Shown piece after piece: positions 63,890 through 64,000 of a stretch of 64,000 bases of DNA. Source of the DNA: Heterobilharzia americana (lineage: Eukaryota > Platyhelminthes > Trematoda > Strigeidida > Schistosomatidae); the NCBI GenBank assembly GCA_944470555.2, contig OX104130.1, positions 75,087,160 through 75,151,159 of the forward strand. The letters run 5' to 3'. The notes beneath the pieces are model-generated. The model did no database searches. It saw nothing but the letters and a program-made list of their open reading frames with translations, and was not told where the DNA came from. Position 1 is the first letter of the stretch; the number at the start of each line of letters is the position of its first letter. Made by a program: the position numbers and the translations under genes.

Positions 63890-64000
63890 AAAGTGAAAAT
63901 GTGTACCTCGGGGGATTCAAAGCAGTGACCACCAAGTTTCCAGGCCTGTCTTATTGCTAGCCAGATTTTCATTTCAATCACCAAAGTTCTTACCTGACTA
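63890..64000 (-). repeat. decayed copy of the tRNA-Thr-derived repeat (cut by the window end)
   Basis: The sequence from 'cctcgggggattcaaagc' to 'ccagattttcatttcaatc' parallels 41841-41965 in the same orientation. The cloverleaf is lost. Confidence 0.45.

Overview
This window reads as nuclear DNA from a flatworm, most likely a schistosome or a close trematode relative. The evidence is AT-rich sequence with long introns, RTE-type LINEs that encode an apurinic-like endonuclease plus reverse transcriptase (the clade of schistosome SR2), many Penelope-like elements (PLEs) with a GIY-YIG domain, and many short tRNA-headed repeats whose second half resembles the schistosome Sm-alpha hammerhead ribozyme. 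The species cannot be named from the sequence alone. No bacterial-style operon, CRISPR array or phage feature is present.

Host gene. The only convincing host gene is the 3' part of a tetraspanin on the + strand. It has three coding exons (25073-25345, 35578-35661, 51500-51586), each with AG/GT borders and all joining in phase 0. They encode the second half of the large extracellular loop, the fourth transmembrane helix, and a short cytoplasmic tail with a YPEI sorting-type motif. The introns are about 10.2 and 15.8 kb and are filled with mobile elements. The 5' exons were not found and probably lie upstream of the window.

Layout. 1-6 kb: RTE fragments and short repeats. 7.3-10.4 kb: a decayed PLE in a large inverted duplication (arms of about 1.06 kb, spacer about 0.4 kb). 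11.4-14.4 kb: two more PLE 3' halves flanking a CR1-like fragment. 15-21 kb: two copies of a (CAGC)n-bearing RTE subfamily in inverted orientation. 21-24.1 kb: RTE copy A (minus). 24.7-25.8 kb: PLE scraps around the first tetraspanin exon. 25.9-26.4 kb: the tail of a second RTE-like family. 28-32.5 kb: a duplicated (CAGC)n unit inside an old full-span RTE copy D (minus). 34.3-34.8 kb: a small element with long inverted repeats. 36.0-39.3 kb: RTE copy B (minus) with target-site duplications. 39.9-42.2 kb: Sm-alpha-like and tRNA-Thr-like repeats. 43.8-44.6 kb: a PLE. 45.1-50.7 kb: truncated RTEs. 53.0-55.0 kb: a decayed near-complete PLE. 55.7-59.0 kb: RTE copy C (plus) with perfect target-site duplications and a complete endonuclease frame. 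59.4-63.3 kb: more (CAGC)n RTE and Sm-alpha-like repeats.

How the parts work together. RTE copies A, B and D share damage in the endonuclease (a 5-nt insertion in the GDMNA motif and loss of the SDH aspartate), while copy C does not. All four copies show a frame step between endonuclease and RT. The three young copies share a 4-nt insertion before the RT fingers. Yet B and C, which both carry RT damage, have clean target-site duplications. This suggests that defective RTEs here were moved in trans. The (CAGC)n arrays, a QPAS/GWLA repeat in translation, appear to be expansions of a short seed already present in one RTE subfamily, not protein-coding genes.
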